Shown one piece after another: positions 1 through 8,162 of a stretch of 64,000 nt of DNA. Made by a program: the position numbers and the translations under genes. The stretch is from Streptomyces sp. LX-29 (GTDB taxonomy: Bacteria; Actinomycetota; Actinomycetes; Streptomycetales; Streptomycetaceae). Numbering within the stretch: position 1 is the first letter of the stretch; each line of letters begins with the position of its first letter. The DNA lies in contig NZ_CP089746.1 of the NCBI RefSeq assembly GCF_029541745.1, forward strand, positions 5,031,559 to 5,095,558. Direction: 5' to 3'. A model generated the notes under the pieces. It was not told the origin of the DNA and searched no databases. It was given only the letters and a program-made list of their open reading frames with translations.

Positions 1-737
1 TGGGCCCGGGCGTTCTGCTCCGGCACCAGCCGGTGCACCAGCTCGCACTTGAGGGTGATGGTCGAGAGGCTGTAGCCGAGCAGGTCGTGCAGGTCGCGGG
101 CGAACCGCAGCCGCTCCTGCGCGACGGCCATCCGGGCCAGCTCCGCGCGGGACCGGTAGACCTCGGAGACCAGCCCGGAGAGCCGGGAGAGACCGAAGAC
201 GACCAGTCCGGTCAGCCCGGTGGAGACGGTGGTGTAGGCGACCTCGCCCCAGCCGAACCCCACGTAGAACAGCAGCACGTCGGTGGTCGCCAGGATCGTG
301 CCGAAGGCCAGCCAGCTCAGCGGGGCGCGCAGCACCAGCAGCGTGGAGCCGGCCAGGAAGCCCGGCATGCCCAACCAGGACTGCTTGAAGATCGCGAACG
401 GGAGGAAGGTCAGCAGGGCCTGGACCCCCAGCGTCCAGTGCCGGGCCCGGCTCAGCCGGGGGGCCAGGCTGGGGAAGGAGTGCGCCAGCTGGAGGCCCAG
501 CAGCATCAGCAGCGGGGGTAGTTGCGCGAGCATCAGCAGCGCGGCGTCCAGCCCCTCGGCCAGGGGGTGCGCGTCGTCCACGTAGGTGATCGCGACGCTG
601 AAGTAGCCGAGCAGGACGACCACGGTGATCGCCACGGCCATGCGTGGCGCCAGGTCGTCCCGGTAGCGCTCCGGCTGGTGGCGGTGGCGCTCCGGGCCGT
701 GACCGGCATCGCCGTAGGGCGAGGTGGTCCCCTGCAC
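1..737 (-). CDS. Sensor histidine kinase, NarL/DesK type (C-terminus outside window)
   Basis: The open frame enters from the window edge, so only the N-terminal 245 residues are present. A GTG start at 737 directly follows an in-frame TGA and has GGAGG 5 bases upstream. The protein opens with a short hydrophilic stretch and then several hydrophobic segments (about residues 28-160, probably five membrane spans). A helical linker leads to the phosphoacceptor motif FARDLHDLLGYSLS, typical of HisKA_3 kinases. The ATPase domain lies beyond the window. Such kinases normally pair with a LuxR-type response regulator encoded next door, here out of sight. It reads in the same direction as the RiPP genes, 141 bp downstream of them, so a regulatory link is possible but unproven. 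Confidence 0.9.
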   Translation of the reverse strand, partial: MQGTTSPYGDAGHGPERHRHQPERYRDDLAPRMAVAITVVVLLGYFSVAITYVDDAHPLAEGLDAALLMLAQLPPLLMLLGLQLAHSFPSLAPRLSRARHWTLGVQALLTFLPFAIFKQSWLGMPGFLAGSTLLVLRAPLSWLAFGTILATTDVLLFYVGFGWGEVAYTTVSTGLTGLVVFGLSRLSGLVSEVYRSRAELARMAVAQERLRFARDLHDLLGYSLSTITLKCELVHRLVPEQNARA

Positions 738-878
738 TCATCCTCCGGAAGTTCGGGCCGGATTGGGTGGCTTGCCCGAGAGTATCCGATCTTTATATGG
801 GGTGGAGAGGGGGCGAACGCACCGATGGAGATCACAGGATGAGCCAGCGGGGGGATCAAGGGAAGAGCCCATACGGCA

Positions 879-3437
879 TCAGAGGAACAGCGGGACGGGA
901 TTGAGATCGTCATACGGGGTGGGAGCCGTCAACCGGCCCAGCGCGACGGGCACCTCGAACAGTCGCCCGGGCGCGAACCGCGCCCAGTGCGGGCGCAGTC
1001 CGGGCACGAACACCTTTGCCACCGGCAGCCCCACGTCCGGCCGCGTCTGGTCCAGGACGAGCAGTTCGAGACCGCGGGCCCGGAGCAGCTCGACCAGCGC
1101 GGCGACGGCTTCGGCGGGGTCCGGGCTGGAACGTACGCAGGTCGCGAGCGAGAGCGGCGCGGCTGCTGGATCGGGGCTCAGATAGGTCTGGTTGGCGAGG
1201 GTGGCGGTGCTGAACCAGCGCAGCGCCTCCGGGTCCAGGTCCTCGTATCCGCCACCGTCCAGGCGCGCCCCGGCCACCGGCGGGAGCATCTGGTTGAGCT
1301 CCGTCAGCGCCCGGCGCAGCGCGGTGTGCCGGTCGAAGTCGGCACCGAAGCCGAGCACGATGTCCTCGGCCGGCTTGTCGACGCGCCGGGAGAGCGCGGC
1401 GACCACCGGGATGCCCAGGTCCGCGGTGAGGTCCAACGCCCACACCTCGCGCCGCATGGCGGCGTGGACCCGGCGCAGCTGGGCGATCCACGGGTCGCTC
1501 CACGGGGCGTCGTCGGCGTCCAGGGCGAGGCCCGGCTGGCGGGTCCGGTTGTACCACCACAGCGCCACCGCGTCCCGCTCCACCAGCTCCAGGAAGCCGC
1601 GCAGCGCCGCGTCGGCCAGACTGCCGCCCGCCGCCGCGCCGTTGGAGTTGGCCAGGCAGTAGCGGCGGCCCGGGGCCTGCGGGGCGTCGTAGTACAGCAG
1701 CGCGGTGGGCATGAGCCGGTGGACGCCGGCGGAGAGCGACCACACCGGGGTCCAGTCCACCTCGGCGTTCTCGTCGAAGGGGTCGCACACCCAGTGCCGC
1801 GCGGCGTGCGCCGCGTTCCACCGGTCCCGCTCGGCGAACTGCCGCTCCGCGTACAGCTGCACGGCGTCCGGATGCACCGCGGCGCCCGCCCCCAGGTCGC
1901 GCCAGCGGGCCCGCTGGCGGGGCTCGCCGTCGGTGAAGTGCCCGCTGTGGTGCTCCAGGGCCTCCAGCAGCGCCCCGGCCCTGGCCTGGTCGGCGGTGGC
2001 GCCCTTGCCGTGCGCGGCGGCGCGCAGCCCGGCGCGCACCGAGTCCAGGCCGCCCGGCGCGGAGGGCGCGGGGCGGTACGGGGCGTGGAAGCAGTTGAGG
2101 AACGCGGGCCCGCGCGGGTCCCGCTGGATGCGGGTGACCAGTCCGGTGACCGGGCTGACCAGGTGGCCGTAGGCGGCCAGCAGCCGGGACGGGGACATCG
2201 CCACGGCCGAGGAGGCCGCCGCCGCCGCGTCCCCGCGCGGGGTGAGTCGCACCGGCGCCCACACCCGGTCCGCGATCAGCTTCGGGTCGCCGCAGGTCGG
2301 GCACTGCGGGAGGCGGCGCACCGGGTGCCGTTCGGTGGTCGCGGTGAGGCAGTCCAGGGTGCACAGCGCGTCCTGGCCGGGGTGCCGGTGCCCGGCCAGC
2401 CACCCCGCCGCCTCCAGCGCGGCGAGTTGGAGCGCGGCGCCCCGACTCGCGGGCAGCGCGGCGGGCGGACGGGGCAGCGGCGCGTCGCGCTCCAGCCGGC
2501 GCAGCAGATGCGCCTCCGCGCGGCGACCCCGCCACAGCCGGTCGGCCATACAGCTCCAGCACGGCCCGTCCGGTGCGCCCAGCACCGGCCCGAACCACGC
2601 CTGGACGCCCACCGGTTTCACCGGGAGCCAGCGCCGACCGGCCGTCCGGTGCTCGGCGTCCACCCGGCTCAGGCCCGGGTCCAGGTAGTCGTCGCACACC
2701 ACCACCGTCAGCCCCGCCTCCGCGGGCTCCGCGACACCGCGCAGCCCCGCCGCCCCTAACGCCCGCCTCGCCTCCTCGGGGTCGGTGCAGCCGAGCACCA
2801 CGAGCGCCACGGCGGGTGCGGCCTCCGCGCGGCGGTCGGCGCGTGCGCCCTGGCTGCCGGGCCCCAGGGGCGGCGTGGGCCGTGTGACCTGGGTGTCGAG
2901 GCCCGGGCGCGACACGGACCGAGTGCGGGGGCCGGGGACGGGGAGGTCCGCGGCGGGCCCGGGGCGGCCGGGGGCGGGGCGGGCCGCCCCGGCGCGGAGT
3001 CCGGGGCGGCCCTGTCGGGCCTCCGGGCGGGCCGTGGAGGGCCCGTGTCCCCCCGTACCGGCCTCACCGCGCCCCAGGGCCCGCCCGGCGCCTCCGGAGT
3101 CCGCCGCGAGCCTCACGGGGCCGCCCTCGGCGCCGGCGAGCGACCAGTAGGCGTCCTCCGGACCCGGGGGCCGGTCGCTCTCGTAGACCAGGCCGGCGGC
3201 GCGCAGCCGGGCGACGATACGGGCGGTCTGGGCGGCGGGGACCGCGTCCGGCCCGCGGGCCGGGTCGGACGCGTCCGTGGAGAGCGCGGCGAGGTCGCGG
3301 GTGCCGTCGAGCAGGGGGGCGAGCGCCGCCACCTGCCGTCCGTGCAGCGCGGTCACCCCGCGCTCCGACACCAGGTAGACGGCCTCGCCCGGCACCGGCT
3401 CGACCCTCAGGTGCGGCGTGAAGCGCAGAACGCCCAT
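879..3437 (-). CDS. Fused TOMM cyclodehydratase (ocin-ThiF-like + YcaO)
   Basis: 852 aa. Residues 1-105 resemble the leader-binding/E1-like start. Residues about 106-208 are a Pro/Arg/Gly-rich insertion. Residues 208-400 are a ThiF-like domain with a CxxC...CxxC zinc site (C293, C296, C379, C382). Residues 410-852 are the YcaO domain, with the ATP-binding blocks around residues 479-499 (GKGATADQARAG...EALEHHSG) and NSNGAAAGG...ELVERDAVALWWYN (597-630). The C-terminus LNPVPLFL is a weak form of the proline-rich YcaO tail. YcaO cyclodehydratases use ATP to turn Cys, Ser and Thr of a precursor into thiazoline and oxazoline rings. I chose the ATG at 3437 because it overlaps the precursor stop as TGATG. 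Codon 227 is the rare leucine codon TTA (2757-2759), suggesting bldA control. No dehydrogenase, protease or transporter gene is visible beside it. Confidence 0.92.
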   Translation of the reverse strand: MGVLRFTPHLRVEPVPGEAVYLVSERGVTALHGRQVAALAPLLDGTRDLAALSTDASDPARGPDAVPAAQTARIVARLRAAGLVYESDRPPGPEDAYWSLAGAEGGPVRLAADSGGAGRALGRGEAGTGGHGPSTARPEARQGRPGLRAGAARPAPGRPGPAADLPVPGPRTRSVSRPGLDTQVTRPTPPLGPGSQGARADRRAEAAPAVALVVLGCTDPEEARRALGAAGLRGVAEPAEAGLTVVVCDDYLDPGLSRVDAEHRTAGRRWLPVKPVGVQAWFGPVLGAPDGPCWSCMADRLWRGRRAEAHLLRRLERDAPLPRPPAALPASRGAALQLAALEAAGWLAGHRHPGQDALCTLDCLTATTERHPVRRLPQCPTCGDPKLIADRVWAPVRLTPRGDAAAAASSAVAMSPSRLLAAYGHLVSPVTGLVTRIQRDPRGPAFLNCFHAPYRPAPSAPGGLDSVRAGLRAAAHGKGATADQARAGALLEALEHHSGHFTDGEPRQRARWRDLGAGAAVHPDAVQLYAERQFAERDRWNAAHAARHWVCDPFDENAEVDWTPVWSLSAGVHRLMPTALLYYDAPQAPGRRYCLANSNGAAAGGSLADAALRGFLELVERDAVALWWYNRTRQPGLALDADDAPWSDPWIAQLRRVHAAMRREVWALDLTADLGIPVVAALSRRVDKPAEDIVLGFGADFDRHTALRRALTELNQMLPPVAGARLDGGGYEDLDPEALRWFSTATLANQTYLSPDPAAAPLSLATCVRSSPDPAEAVAALVELLRARGLELLVLDQTRPDVGLPVAKVFVPGLRPHWARFAPGRLFEVPVALGRLTAPTPYDDLNPVPLFL

Positions 3438-3622
3438 CAGGTGGTGCTGAAGGTGCAGATGCAGATGCCGGGCGGCGGCACCGGCCAGGGGTCCTCGGTG
3501 AGGTTCTCGATGAGGAATCCGTCGGCGGACGAGGATCCGTCCGCGGCCGGTGTCTCGCCCGCGAGGGCCGTACTGAGCGTGTCTTCCGGCCCGAACGGCC
3601 GTAGCGCGGTGGGGGTGTTCAT
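3437..3622 (-). CDS. Candidate TOMM (azoline/azole) RiPP precursor peptide
   Basis: 61 aa, with ATG at 3622 and GAGGAG 9 bases upstream. The first 40 or so residues are an acidic, Ser/Ala-rich leader. A Trp-Pro-rich segment EDPWPVPPPG precedes the C-terminal ICICTFSTT. That tail has six heterocyclisable residues (Cys54, Cys56, Thr57, Ser59, Thr60, Thr61), as expected for a core modified by the YcaO enzyme encoded immediately downstream, with which its stop overlaps (TGATG). The pairing of a short peptide with a fused cyclodehydratase is the usual TOMM layout. I do not recognise the product. The leader cleavage site is unknown; after PPPG is a guess. It could in principle be left as azolines, since no oxidase is seen. 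Confidence 0.8.
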   Translation of the reverse strand: MNTPTALRPFGPEDTLSTALAGETPAADGSSSADGFLIENLTEDPWPVPPPGICICTFSTT

Positions 3623-3913
3623 GGCTGTCGCTCCTCGTCGTGGGCGGTGGGGTCATATCGCGAAGGACATGCCAAGGAGTCTGCGGTGACGAATACACCG
3701 TGGACCAGTGCCCCCGTCATGACCAGGGCGTGAAATTGTCACGGCGCGCGCCTCCCAGGATTCATGACGGGAACGGGATTCCGGCACTGGCAGGGACGCC
3801 CCCCGCGCGCGAGGCTCGTATGTGCCTCGATGGCGGCACCTCGGCCAGGAGGGCATGCGACGGATGTGTGACGGGTGACGTGTGGCATGTGAACGTGACG
3901 GAGGTACGGAACC
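3623..3913. promoter_or_regulatory. Divergent promoter region between RiPP unit and SARP
   Basis: No convincing gene lies in this 291-bp interval. It must hold the promoters for the leftward RiPP operon and the rightward SARP gene. Near the SARP start, GTGACG-like words recur at roughly 3866-3903 (in GTGTGACGGGTGACGTG and GAACGTGACG), possible SARP or other activator sites. I could not assign clear -35/-10 boxes. Confidence 0.4.
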
Positions 3914-4738
3914 ATGGACATCAAGCTCTTGGGGCCACTCAGCGTGGAGGCGTGCGGTCAGTCGATCGTGCCGAGCGCGGGCAAGCCGCGGCAGATCCTG
4001 GCGCTGCTCTCCGTCTACGCCAACCAGATGATGCCGGTTCCCACCTTGATGGAGGAGATCTGGGGCACGGGGCTGCCGCGGAGTGCTCTGACCACCCTGC
4101 AGACGTACATCCTCCAGCTCCGTCGGAGACTGGCCGCCGCCTACGGTCCCGAGGAACCGGACGCCTCCAAGGCGGTGCTCGCCACCCGCTACGGCGGCTA
4201 TCTCCTGGAGGCCGAGCCGGGTTCGGTGGATGTCCACGAGTACGACCGGTTGGTCGCCGCCGGGCATGACGCCCTGGACGCCGGCGACGACGAGGAGGCG
4301 TCGCTGCTCTTCCGTGAGGCACTGGCGGTCTGGCGCGGCCCCGCCCTGGTGGACGTGCGGGTCGGGCCGATCCTGGAGATCGAGGTGGCCCGGCTGGAGG
4401 AGAGCCGGCTGGGCGTCCTGGAGCGCCGCATCGAGGCCGACCTGCGCCTGGGCCGCCATGCCGAACTGCTCACCGAGCTGACCGAGTTGACCGCCCGGCA
4501 TCCGCTGCACGAGGGACTGCACGCCCAGTGCATGGCCGCGCTCTACCGCGCGGGGCGGCCCTGGCAGGCGCTGGAGGTCTATCAGGGGCTGCGCGGCCGG
4601 CTGGTGGAGGACCTCGGCCTGGAGCCGTCCCCGCGGCTCCAGAAGCTGCAACAGGCCGTGCTCGCCTCCGACCCGGCGCTCGACCTGGACCTCGGCGGCA
4701 GCTGGCGCCGCCCGGTGCTCGACCTGTTCGCCGCCTGA
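3914..4738 (+). CDS. SARP family transcriptional activator (AfsR/DnrI/RedD type)
   Basis: 274 aa. An N-terminal OmpR-like winged helix spans about residues 1-95 and includes AGKPRQILALL and LQTYILQLRRRL. A bacterial transcriptional activation domain (about 105-255) contains YDRLVAAGHDAL and ALYRAGRPWQALEVYQ. The size matches cluster-situated activators such as ActII-ORF4. The ATG at 3914 has GGAGGT 8 bases upstream. It is divergent from the RiPP operon across a 291-bp intergenic region and faces the polyketide genes, so it could switch on either or both. The stretch just upstream (3866-3903) has several GTGACG-like repeats, reminiscent of SARP binding repeats. No TTA codon was seen. Confidence 0.93.
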   Translation: MDIKLLGPLSVEACGQSIVPSAGKPRQILALLSVYANQMMPVPTLMEEIWGTGLPRSALTTLQTYILQLRRRLAAAYGPEEPDASKAVLATRYGGYLLEAEPGSVDVHEYDRLVAAGHDALDAGDDEEASLLFREALAVWRGPALVDVRVGPILEIEVARLEESRLGVLERRIEADLRLGRHAELLTELTELTARHPLHEGLHAQCMAALYRAGRPWQALEVYQGLRGRLVEDLGLEPSPRLQKLQQAVLASDPALDLDLGGSWRRPVLDLFAA

Positions 4739-4801
4739 GGATGCGGCCCGCCGGGTCGTCCGAACCACGATGAAGCCGCCCGGCTCCCCTCCCGCCGGGC
4801 C

Positions 4802-4853
4802 CACCACGGCTCCGCTGCCCGGTCCCCCCGTCCGGGCGAGCGGAGCCGTGGTG
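4802..4853 (+). terminator. Strong hairpin after the SARP gene
   Basis: A perfect 15-bp inverted repeat (CACCACGGCTCCGCT, 4802-4816, and its complement at 4839-4853) with a 22-nt loop lies 64 bp past the SARP stop. It has no T-run, as is common for terminators in this GC range. Confidence 0.8.
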
Positions 4854-5418
4854 CGTGCGCGACACGCGAGGGCCGAGGTCGACGGTCCGGGCCGCCCATC
4901 GGGGTCGCGGCCGGGGCCGCCGGCCGGGTCGCGTGTCGGACTCCGCGCGTGCTGCCGGCCCGTTCCGCGAGTGCTGCCGACCGGGTGCCGGACCGTCCAC
5001 CGGGGTGCGCCGGGGGGAGAGGTTCGCCCCGGACCGTCCACGGGGCGCCGGCCGGGTCGTCTGCCGCGGCGTGTGTCGGGTCGGGCCACCCGCCCGGTAC
5101 GTCCGCTCGGTGGGGCCGCGCCGGACCGCGCTCGATCGCGTAGGACCGTACCGGACAGCAACGGGAGCGCGAGCGGACCGCTCCGGGCTCGGATCCGATC
5201 ACGGTCCACCCGGCTGGTGCGGTTGCCTCCGTGTGAACGCGATAAGTCCGCCCCGGACGCGGTAAGTTTCGCCGGGTACCGGCTCGACTCCGTCCCCGCC
5301 GCCGTCGACCGACGCCGGCCCATGAGCGCCGGACCGCCCGGACGACACGGAGTCGAAGGCCCGTCGAGGACGGGACGCCAGCTCGGCGGGGGAGTGCCAC
5401 GCCGAAGGGGAAGCCCAG
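4854..5418. other. Gene-free GC-rich interval upstream of KS-beta
   Basis: All frames look like GC-rich noise, with no ketosynthase, ACP or other domain remnant. Short imperfect repeats of GGTCGTCC/GTCCACCGGGG type occur. The place where KS-alpha normally sits in a type II polyketide cluster is therefore empty. Promoter elements for the gene at 5419 are probably here but not evident. Confidence 0.5.
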
Positions 5419-6624
5419 TTGACCGGAACGACCGTCACCGCGCGTACCGCCACCGACGTCGGCACCGGCGGCGCCGCGGCCGTCTTCACCGGCATCGGCG
5501 TCGCCGCCCCCAACGGCCTGGGCACCGCGTCCTGGTGGCGGGCGACGCTCAACGGAGAGAGCGGCATCCGCCCCGCCTCGCGGTTCTACGCCAACGGCTA
5601 CCCGGCCCGCCTCGCCGGGGAGGTGCCCGGCTTCCCCGCACGCCCGCCGCGCTGGTCGCCTCGGCAGGAGCCCGAACGCGCCGTCGGCCTCGCCTCCGTC
5701 GCCGCCCGTGAGGCCCTCGACGACGCGGGCGTCGATCCGGTGGACCTCGGCGGTCCGTACGGCGCGTGGGCGGCGTCCAGGGGCGCCGCCGGCGGCCTGG
5801 TGCTCGGACAGCGCGAGCCGGGAGCCGTCGGAGCGGGCGCCGGCGCGCGGAACGGTCCGGGTGACCTCGTCGGCGCGCTGGCGACGGGACGGGTGGGCGG
5901 ACTCGACCTGACCGCGCGGGCGCGCCGCACGATCCGCGCGGGCAGACGTGTGGTGCTCACCGGGGGCATGGACGGGGCCGGTTGCCCCTGGGGCTGGACG
6001 GCGCAGCTCGCGGGCGGTCGACTCAGCCCGGCCGTCGACCCGACCCGGGCCTTTCTGCCCTTCGACAGCGACGCCAGGGGCTATGTGGCCGGCGAGGGCG
6101 GGGCCATCCTGGTCCTGGAGGCGGCCGAGACCGCGCGGGAGCGCGGCGCCCGCCTCTACGGCGAACTCGCGGGCTATGCCGCCGTCTTCGACCCCCGTCC
6201 CGGCGTCCGCGGCAGCCCCGGGCTGCGCCGCGCCGCCGAACTCGCCCTGGAGGAGGCGGGAGTGGCGGTCCGCCGGGTCGACGTCGTCTTCGCCGACGCG
6301 GCCGGGGTGCTCGCGCTGGACCTCTCGGAGGCCGAGGCCATCAGCGGCCTCTTCGGGCGCTACCGCGTCCCGGTGACCGCGCCCAAGACCATGACCGGGC
6401 GGCTGTACGCGGGCGGCGCCTCCCTCGACCTGGCCGCAGCCCTGCTGGCGATCCGCGACGACGTCATCCCGCCGACCGTGCACACCACCCGCCCGGCGCC
6501 CGGCGTCGCCCTGGACCTCGTCACCACCCGGCCCCGTCCGCACCCGGTGCGCACCGTCCTCATCCTCGCCCGCGGCTGCGTCGGCTACGCCGCGGCGGCC
6601 GTCGTCACGGCCCCGCGCCGCTGA
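5419..6624 (+). CDS. KS-beta / chain-length-factor-like protein, internally shortened
   Basis: 401 aa from a TTG start preceded by GAAGGGGAAG. Clear chain-length-factor blocks are present: FTGIGVAAPNGLG near the N-terminus, NGYPARLAGEVPGF, CPWGWTAQLAGGRLS, LPFDSDARGYVAGEGGAILV, VFADAAGV and VTAPKTMTGRLY. KS-beta normally pairs with KS-alpha to set polyketide length. Between GQRE and GGLD, about 26 residues replace the usual ~46, and the conserved block that includes the Tyr-Gln-Ser-Phe segment and the SEQAGG loop is gone (TGRVGGLD remains). The Gln that characterises these proteins therefore appears lost. No KS-alpha or ACP gene is adjacent. It is either a decaying relic or a repurposed KS fold. 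The first ~18 residues are low complexity, so the true start could be slightly later. Confidence 0.85.
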   Translation: MTGTTVTARTATDVGTGGAAAVFTGIGVAAPNGLGTASWWRATLNGESGIRPASRFYANGYPARLAGEVPGFPARPPRWSPRQEPERAVGLASVAAREALDDAGVDPVDLGGPYGAWAASRGAAGGLVLGQREPGAVGAGAGARNGPGDLVGALATGRVGGLDLTARARRTIRAGRRVVLTGGMDGAGCPWGWTAQLAGGRLSPAVDPTRAFLPFDSDARGYVAGEGGAILVLEAAETARERGARLYGELAGYAAVFDPRPGVRGSPGLRRAAELALEEAGVAVRRVDVVFADAAGVLALDLSEAEAISGLFGRYRVPVTAPKTMTGRLYAGGASLDLAAALLAIRDDVIPPTVHTTRPAPGVALDLVTTRPRPHPVRTVLILARGCVGYAAAAVVTAPRR

Positions 6625-6716
6625 CGTACCGCCGTGCCCTCGACCGGCCGTCGATCAGGGTTCAAGACCCTTCCGTCACCGTGGACGGTGCGGCGACGCG
6701 GGAGGAGCGGGCTGGC

Positions 6717-7946
6717 ATGGCGAGCGAGCAGCGGCGGACGACCGGAACGCAGCAGACGGTCCACGGCATCACCGTACGGGCGCCGGCGACGACCGTGTAC
6801 GGCATCATCGCCGACAGCGCCGCCTGGCCCCAGCGCTTCGCCACACACGTGCACGTCGAGCCCCTGGAGCGGGGGGCGGGCCGCGAGCTGATCCGGATAT
6901 GGGCGACGGCGGGCGGCGAGGTGACGTGCTGGACCTCGCGTCGCGAGCCGGACCCGCGCGGGCTGCGCGTCGCCTTCCAGCAGGAGGTCACACAGCCGCC
7001 GGTGGCCGCCATGGAGGGCGTGTGGCGGGTGGTTCCCGGTGTCGGCGGCACCTGCCGCCTGGAGCTCCGGCACGCGTTCCGCGCGGTCGGCGACGACCCC
7101 CGGCAGGCGCAGTGGCTCATCGACGCCGTCGACGACACCAGCGAGCGGATGCTGGCGTCCGTGAAGATGTTCGCCGAACGCGACGGCGCCCTGAGCGAGG
7201 TGGAGTTCAGCTTCGCCGACACCGTGCGGGTGAACGGCGACGCGGCCGCCGTGTACGACTTCCTGCGCCAGGCCGACCTGTGGGAACGGCGGCTGCCGCA
7301 CGTCTCCCGGCTCGACCTCAGGGAGGACTCGCCCGGCGTGCAGCTGGTGACCATGGACGCGCGGATGGCCGACGGCTCGGTGCACACCACCGAGTCGGTG
7401 CGGATCTGCTTCGCCCCGGACCGCATCGTCTTCAAGCAGACGGCCGCGCCCGCCCTGTTGGCCGCCCACACCGGCAGCTGGGCGATCGGCCCGGCCGGCG
7501 GCGGGACGCCGAGTGGGGGGCCGTACGCGGGCACCTCCGCGGAGGCCGGCCCGGCGGCGCACGGAGCGGCCGCCGCGGACCCGGCGGGTGTCGTGGACCC
7601 GGCGGGTGTCGTGGACGTCACCTGCCGGCATACCGTGATGGTCAACGCGGAGGCGGTGGAGCGGGTGCTCGGACCGGGGGCGACGCCGGCCGACGCCCGC
7701 GCCTATGTGCGGGGTGCGCTGAGCGCCGCCTGCACCGACACGCTCCGGCACGCGCGGGCGTACGCGGAGGGGCGCCGGGTGGCCGAGTCCCGTCGCGCCG
7801 TCGAAGGGCTTCCGGGCCCTGGACGGCCGCGGGTCCCGGAGCAGGTGCGGGCCCCCGAGCTCACACGGGCGCCCGAGCTCACCCGGGCCCCCGAGCTCGC
7901 ACGGGCACCCGAGGCGCGTCCGGCCCACCGGCGCCGGCGCGGCTGA
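6717..7946 (+). CDS. Didomain polyketide aromatase/cyclase (SRPBCC/START fold)
   Basis: 409 aa, ATG at 6717 with GGAGGAG 9 bases upstream. Residues about 15-150 (TVHGITVRAPATTVYGIIAD to ERMLASVK) and 160-345 (EVEFSFADTVRVNGDAAAVYDFL to LRHARAYAEG) are two SRPBCC domains, as in aromatases that fold and aromatise the first ring of type II polyketides. A repeat-bearing insertion (DPAGVVDPAGVVD, from an 18-bp tandem duplication) splits the second domain. The tail has repeated RAPEL units (APELTRAPELTRAPELARAPE). It follows KS-beta by 92 bp on the same strand. Both low-complexity additions are unusual for the family. Confidence 0.88.
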   Translation: MASEQRRTTGTQQTVHGITVRAPATTVYGIIADSAAWPQRFATHVHVEPLERGAGRELIRIWATAGGEVTCWTSRREPDPRGLRVAFQQEVTQPPVAAMEGVWRVVPGVGGTCRLELRHAFRAVGDDPRQAQWLIDAVDDTSERMLASVKMFAERDGALSEVEFSFADTVRVNGDAAAVYDFLRQADLWERRLPHVSRLDLREDSPGVQLVTMDARMADGSVHTTESVRICFAPDRIVFKQTAAPALLAAHTGSWAIGPAGGGTPSGGPYAGTSAEAGPAAHGAAAADPAGVVDPAGVVDVTCRHTVMVNAEAVERVLGPGATPADARAYVRGALSAACTDTLRHARAYAEGRRVAESRRAVEGLPGPGRPRVPEQVRAPELTRAPELTRAPELARAPEARPAHRRRRG

Positions 7947-8162
7947 CCGCCCGGGACGAGTGCCCCGCGCCGCAAGGCCACCCTCCTGCGGGCACGGCCG
8001 GGCCCCGTCCCTCGGCGCGGTGGGCGCCGTGCCCCGGCCCGCGCCCGCACCCCTCTCCGCCGTATCGCTTCTTCGCACCGCCCGCCCGCACCGCCCGCCC
8101 GTACCGCCGGCCCGCAGGACAGGCGTCTCGGCCTGCTGCAGGAAGAGAAAGGTCGCACCTCC

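Noticed and set aside
987..2759. 590-aa + strand open frame
   Set aside because: Antisense shadow of the YcaO gene; no domain and composition typical of the opposite strand of a high-G+C gene.
3653..5323. 556-aa - strand open frame over the SARP
   Set aside because: Antisense to a clear SARP activator with a ribosome site; no recognisable domain.
4770..5711. 313-aa + strand open frame upstream of KS-beta
   Set aside because: Pro/Arg/Gly noise that runs out of frame into the KS-beta gene. It also spans the SARP terminator hairpin.
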